A stretch of 64,000 nt of DNA. It comes from Streptomyces sp. Ru62 (lineage in GTDB: Bacteria; Actinomycetota; Actinomycetes; Streptomycetales; Streptomycetaceae). Below, piece by piece: positions 61,176-64,000 of this stretch. The position numbers and the translations under genes were made by a program. Every line of letters begins with the position of its first letter. Within the stretch, counting starts at the first letter, position 1. Below the pieces are notes generated by a model that saw only the letters and a program-made list of their open reading frames with translations, was not told where the DNA came from and made no database searches. The stretch spans positions 62,001 to 126,000 of the forward strand of contig NZ_PQSU01000025.1 of assembly GCF_002920615.1 (NCBI RefSeq). Direction: 5' to 3'.

Positions 61176-61700
61176 ATGCCCACAACACCTGAAATGTCGA
61201 TGGACATGACGACCGTCGGTGACACCGGTCTTCTCGACACCCTCCAGCACGAGGTGGCGGTGTTCGCCCGCCGTGCCGAACAGACGCGGCTCGGCGGGGT
61301 CGGCCAGGTGCGCAACTCCATGGACCGCGCCGCGTACTTGCTGCTCAACCGGCTCGACAACGAAGGCCCGATGGGCGTCAAGGCACTCGCCGCGAGCATG
61401 GGCATCGACTCCTCCACGGTCACCCGGCAGGTGGCGCCCCTGGTCGACACCGGACTCGTCAAGCGCACCTCGCACCCGGAGGACGGGCGCGCGGTGGTGC
61501 TCCAGCTCTCGCCGCGCGGCGCCGCGCGGCTGGAGGAGGTGCGCTCGTCCCGGCGTCAGCTCATGGCCGAGCTGACACACGACTGGGCGCCGGAGGAGCG
61601 CGAGCAGTTCTGCGCGCTCCTCACCCGCTTCAACCACGCGCTCTCCGCGCGGATGACGGTGCAGGGCGTTCCGGCGGCGGAGCAGCCCCCGGCCTCCTGA
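61176..61700 (+). CDS. MarR-family regulator
   Basis: A 174-residue winged-helix protein: helices around 20-60 (QHEVAVFARRAEQTRLGGVG), recognition helix MGIDSSTVTRQVAPLVDTGLV and wing RTSHPEDGRAVVLQLSPRG, then a dimer helix. ATG at 61176 follows GAGCCTCCGGCC without a strong ribosome site. It lies divergent to ilvA and may control it or a phenolic-efflux target; target not evident. Confidence 0.9.
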   Translation: MPTTPEMSMDMTTVGDTGLLDTLQHEVAVFARRAEQTRLGGVGQVRNSMDRAAYLLLNRLDNEGPMGVKALAASMGIDSSTVTRQVAPLVDTGLVKRTSHPEDGRAVVLQLSPRGAARLEEVRSSRRQLMAELTHDWAPEEREQFCALLTRFNHALSARMTVQGVPAAEQPPAS

Positions 61701-61837
61701 CCGCGCACCGCACAGCAGGGGCTCCCGGGTCTTGACCCCGGCCCGCCACTGGCCTGATATGAGACCGGGTCCGCAGAGGGGTTCGCCCGGACCGGCTCCG
61801 GCCGGGCCGGGGCGGGACCCCGTCGGAGGGAGGCGCG

Positions 61838-62341
61838 GTGGGAGATCGGCAAGTGACCCGTGATGCCCGCCGGGCCCGGGAGTTCGAGGCGTTCGTCGCG
61901 GGCGCGGCCGGGCGCCTGCTGCACACCGCCATGCTGCTCACCGCGGAGGCGCCGGACGCCAACCCGCGCGCGCGGCGCCTGCTGACAGGCGCGCTCGCCC
62001 ACACCTACGCCCGCTGGGACAGGCTGCGCGGCGAGGACCCGTACGACTGCGCCCGCCAGTACCTCGCCACCCGCTTCGCGCGCACCACCTGGCACCGGTA
62101 CGGCGCCTTCGGCCGCACCAGGCCGGATCCGCGCAGTCCGCTCGCCGCGCTCACCCCGCAGAAGCGGCTGGTCCTCGTCCTGCGGTTCTACGAGGGTGTG
62201 GCAGAGGAGCAGACGGCGGCCCTGCTCGGCCTGCCCGCGGAACGCGTCCACACCCTCTGCGACCGCGCGACGGCCGATGTGCTGCACCCCGCCCGCCCGG
62301 CCGCCCTCCGCGCGGCGAACACCGAGGCGGCCCCGTCATGA
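61838..62341 (+). CDS. SigE-family-like sigma factor with degenerate region 2
   Basis: A 167-residue protein that aligns in outline with SigE/SigL-type ECF factors: FEAFVAGAAGRLLHTAMLLT is region 2.1-like, ALAHTYARWDRLRGEDP region 2.4-like and LTPQKRLVLVLRFYEGVAEEQTAALLGL region 4. The usual acidic GDxxxAEDLVQ stretch of region 2.2 (core binding) is replaced by AEAPDANPRARRLLTGA. It may not be an active sigma factor. GTG at 61838 follows GGAGGGAGG. Two small frames follow, overlapping start to stop. Confidence 0.75.
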   Translation: MGDRQVTRDARRAREFEAFVAGAAGRLLHTAMLLTAEAPDANPRARRLLTGALAHTYARWDRLRGEDPYDCARQYLATRFARTTWHRYGAFGRTRPDPRSPLAALTPQKRLVLVLRFYEGVAEEQTAALLGLPAERVHTLCDRATADVLHPARPAALRAANTEAAPS

Positions 62342-62442
62342 GCCGCGCCGACGGCCTCGTACGCCGCGTCCCCTCGTACCACCGCCCTCCGGGCGGCCCC
62401 TTCTCGCGGAAGCGCCGGTCCGGCGGCGGGAGGCCGTCGTGA
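62338..62442 (+). CDS. Possible 34-residue coupling ORF
   Basis: ATG at 62338 overlaps the sigma-like stop (ATGA) and its TGA at 62440-62442 overlaps the GTG of the membrane gene at 62439. It encodes a basic, Arg/Pro/Gly-rich peptide (MSRADGLVRRVPSYHRPP...). The neat double overlap argues for use, perhaps to pass ribosomes on; the sequence itself does not look like a folded protein. Confidence 0.35.
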   Translation: MSRADGLVRRVPSYHRPPGGPFSRKRRSGGGRPS

Positions 62443-62687
62443 AACGGGACGAGCGGGAAGCCGCCGTGCGGCGGATCATGGAGCGGGGCGGCGCGCCGGT
62501 GCCGCCGGAGCTGTACGGGGACGCGGTGCGCCATGGGGAACGTCTGCTGCGGCAGCGGCGGCTCCTCCGCCGCATCCTGTGGCTGCTGGCCTGCGTCGCC
62601 GCCGTCGCGTTCGCCGTGTGGGCGGCCGACGCCCACCCCTGGGTGGAGCCGCCCTCGCAGACGACCCCACCGCTCACCGGCTGGTGA
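62439..62687 (+). CDS. Small one-TM protein behind the sigma-like gene
   Basis: An 82-residue protein. The N-terminal half is charged and helical (KRDEREAAVRRIMERGGA, then YGDAVRHGERLLRQRRLLRR), followed by one membrane helix (ILWLLACVAAVAFAVWAAD) and a short Pro/Trp tail outside. GTG at 62439 follows GGGAGGCC. Position after a sigma-like gene suggests a membrane partner (anti-sigma-like), but no known anti-sigma motif (HxxxCxxC) is present. Confidence 0.65.
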   Translation: MKRDEREAAVRRIMERGGAPVPPELYGDAVRHGERLLRQRRLLRRILWLLACVAAVAFAVWAADAHPWVEPPSQTTPPLTGW

Positions 62688-62693
62688 CCCCCG

Positions 62694-63851
62694 CTACTTG
62701 CCGAGCGCCTGCCGCAGGTCCTCCAGCAGGTCGTCGACGTTCTCGATGCCGACCGACAGGCGCACCAGGTCGGCCGGGACCTCCAGCGCGGAACCGGCCG
62801 CGGAGGCGTGCGTCATCCGGCCGGGGTGCTCGATGAGGGACTCGACTCCGCCGAGGGACTCGCCGAGGGTGAACACCTGGGCCCGGTTGCACACGTCGAC
62901 CGCGGCCTGCTCGCCGCCCTCGACCCGGAACGACACCATGCCGCCGAACGCCTTCATCTGCTTGGCGGCGACCTCGTGGCCGGGGTGCTCGGGCAGCCCC
63001 GGGTAGAGCACGCTCGTCACGCGCGCGTGCCGGGACAGCATGTCGGCGATCCTCGTGGCGTTCTCGCTGTGCCGGTCCATGCGCACCGCGAGGGTCTTGG
63101 TGCCGCGCAGCACCAGCCAGGAGTCGAAGGGGCCGGCGACGGCGCCCATCGCGTTCTGGTGGTAGGCCAGCTCCTCGCCGAGCGCCGGGTCCGACACGAT
63201 CAGCGCGCCGCCGACCACGTCGGAGTGGCCGCCCATGTACTTGGTCAGGGAGTGCACGACGACATCGGCGCCGAGCGAGAGTGGCTGCTGGAGGTAGGGG
63301 GTGGCGAAGGTGTTGTCGACGACGAGCTTCGCGCCCGCGTCGTGGGCGACCTGGGCGACGGCGGCGATGTCGGTGATACCGAGCAGGGGGTTGGAGGGGG
63401 TCTCCACCCAGACGGCCTTGGTCTTCGGCGTGATCGCGGCCCGTACGGCGGCCGGGTCGCTGGTGTCGGCGACCGACCACTCCACCCCCCAGCGGGTGGC
63501 GACCTTGGCGAAGAGCCGGAAGGTGCCGCCGTAGGCGTCGTTCGGGATCACCACGTGGTCGCCGGGGGTGAGGAGCGTGCGCAGCAGGGTGTCCTCGGCC
63601 GCCAGGCCGGACGCGAAGGCGAGGCCGCGGCGGCCGCCCTCCAGCGCGGCGAGGTTCTCCTCCAGGGCGGTCCGGGTCGGGTTGGCGCTACGGCTGTACT
63701 CGTAGCCGCCGCGGAGCCCGCCGACGCCGTCCTGCTTGTAGGTCGAGACCTGGTAGATCGGCGGGACGACCGCGCCGGTGAGGGGATCCGCGGTGTTGCC
63801 CGCGTGGATCGCGAGGGTCTCGAAGTGCTGACTGATGTGCCTGTCGCTCAT
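62694..63851 (-). CDS. metB: Cystathionine gamma-synthase
   Basis: A 385-residue PLP enzyme that joins cysteine to an activated homoserine for methionine synthesis. It has YEYSRSANPTRTALE, FASGLAAEDTLLRTLLTPGD, NDAYGGTFR, ETPSNPLLGITDI and the PLP lysine in HSLTKYMGGHSDVVGG, followed by GAVAGPFDSWLVLRGTKTL. It may also act as cystathionine gamma-lyase; the families are hard to tell apart by eye. ATG at 63851 (MSDRHISQHFETLAIH) is preferred over an in-frame start at 63896. Confidence 0.92.
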   Translation of the reverse strand: MSDRHISQHFETLAIHAGNTADPLTGAVVPPIYQVSTYKQDGVGGLRGGYEYSRSANPTRTALEENLAALEGGRRGLAFASGLAAEDTLLRTLLTPGDHVVIPNDAYGGTFRLFAKVATRWGVEWSVADTSDPAAVRAAITPKTKAVWVETPSNPLLGITDIAAVAQVAHDAGAKLVVDNTFATPYLQQPLSLGADVVVHSLTKYMGGHSDVVGGALIVSDPALGEELAYHQNAMGAVAGPFDSWLVLRGTKTLAVRMDRHSENATRIADMLSRHARVTSVLYPGLPEHPGHEVAAKQMKAFGGMVSFRVEGGEQAAVDVCNRAQVFTLGESLGGVESLIEHPGRMTHASAAGSALEVPADLVRLSVGIENVDDLLEDLRQALGK

Positions 63852-64000
63852 GTGCACCGAGCGTAATGCGCCCGACGGGATCGTGACGCCCGCCATGAGG
63901 TCCCACCCTCCGACCCGCTGTGCCTCATGCCGCCGAGGCGTTCGGCTGTCATGTCCCTGTCCGGGGTTTTCCACAGCCCGGCGGTGGGGTTCGCCAATTG

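Overview
The window is high-GC actinobacterial chromosome, almost certainly Streptomyces. The codon third positions are G/C, GTG and ATGA/GTGA-overlap starts are frequent, and several lineage markers are present: mycothiol conjugate amidase, an HTH-DUF5753/DUF397 pair, a chitinase promoter with the 12-bp direct repeats, and a GTP-type PEP carboxykinase. From memory, the order chitinase - tad - PEP carboxykinase - mca - greA - ABC exporter - threonine dehydratase - metB matches the SCO4958-SCO5003 segment of S. coelicolor. I could not check this.

Layout. 1-6033 (minus): a tad/Flp-type secretion operon (TadC partial, TadB, TadA/CpaF ATPase, two TadE-like pseudopilins, CpaE-like ATPase, CpaB/SAF protein and an unknown cysteine-cluster protein). 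6211-8084: chitinase with its regulated promoter and terminator. 8172-16219: a polymorphic-toxin locus with an SseB-like protein, a WXG-like protein, a 1554-residue WXG/RHS toxin and its presumed immunity protein, followed by a decayed second immunity gene and a three-lesion pseudogene. 16260-17931: an HATPase / HTH-DUF5753 / DUF397 regulatory trio. 18121-20119: a secreted zinc carboxypeptidase and a PH-like repeat protein. 20157-27098: two divergent operons (GntP permease, RidA, IclR and a PfkB kinase against D-serine-dehydratase-like and D-aminoacylase genes) that look like a D-amino-acid/aldonate catabolic unit. 27106-30800: secreted trypsin-like protease, one-TM protein, aminotransferase and a lineage-specific small protein.

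31211-35613 is a tight four-gene operon that couples a TelA protein to two extracytoplasmic binding-protein-like proteins, one fused to a VWA domain, and a membrane protein. No ABC transporter is present. I regard it as the best candidate for an undescribed system here. 35603-43838: a secreted beta-propeller/Ig protein, PEP carboxykinase, HlyIII protein, MFS exporter with TetR regulator (apparently a leaderless transcript), and a Ubl-Mut7-C protein. 43825-49664: a copper-radical oxidase of the GlxA type with an Excalibur tail, a GT39/83-like membrane glycosyltransferase, a processive GT2 and a truncated GT2, which may be a surface-glycan module. 49825-55553: a DUF255 thioredoxin-like protein, a membrane-anchored NB-ARC/TPR (STAND) protein and a small membrane protein. 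55555-63851: conserved chromosomal genes mca, DUF4307, greA, a DrrAB-type ABC exporter, ilvA, a MarR regulator, a degenerate SigE-like factor with a small membrane protein, and metB. I saw no tRNA, rRNA, CRISPR array, insertion sequence or integrase.
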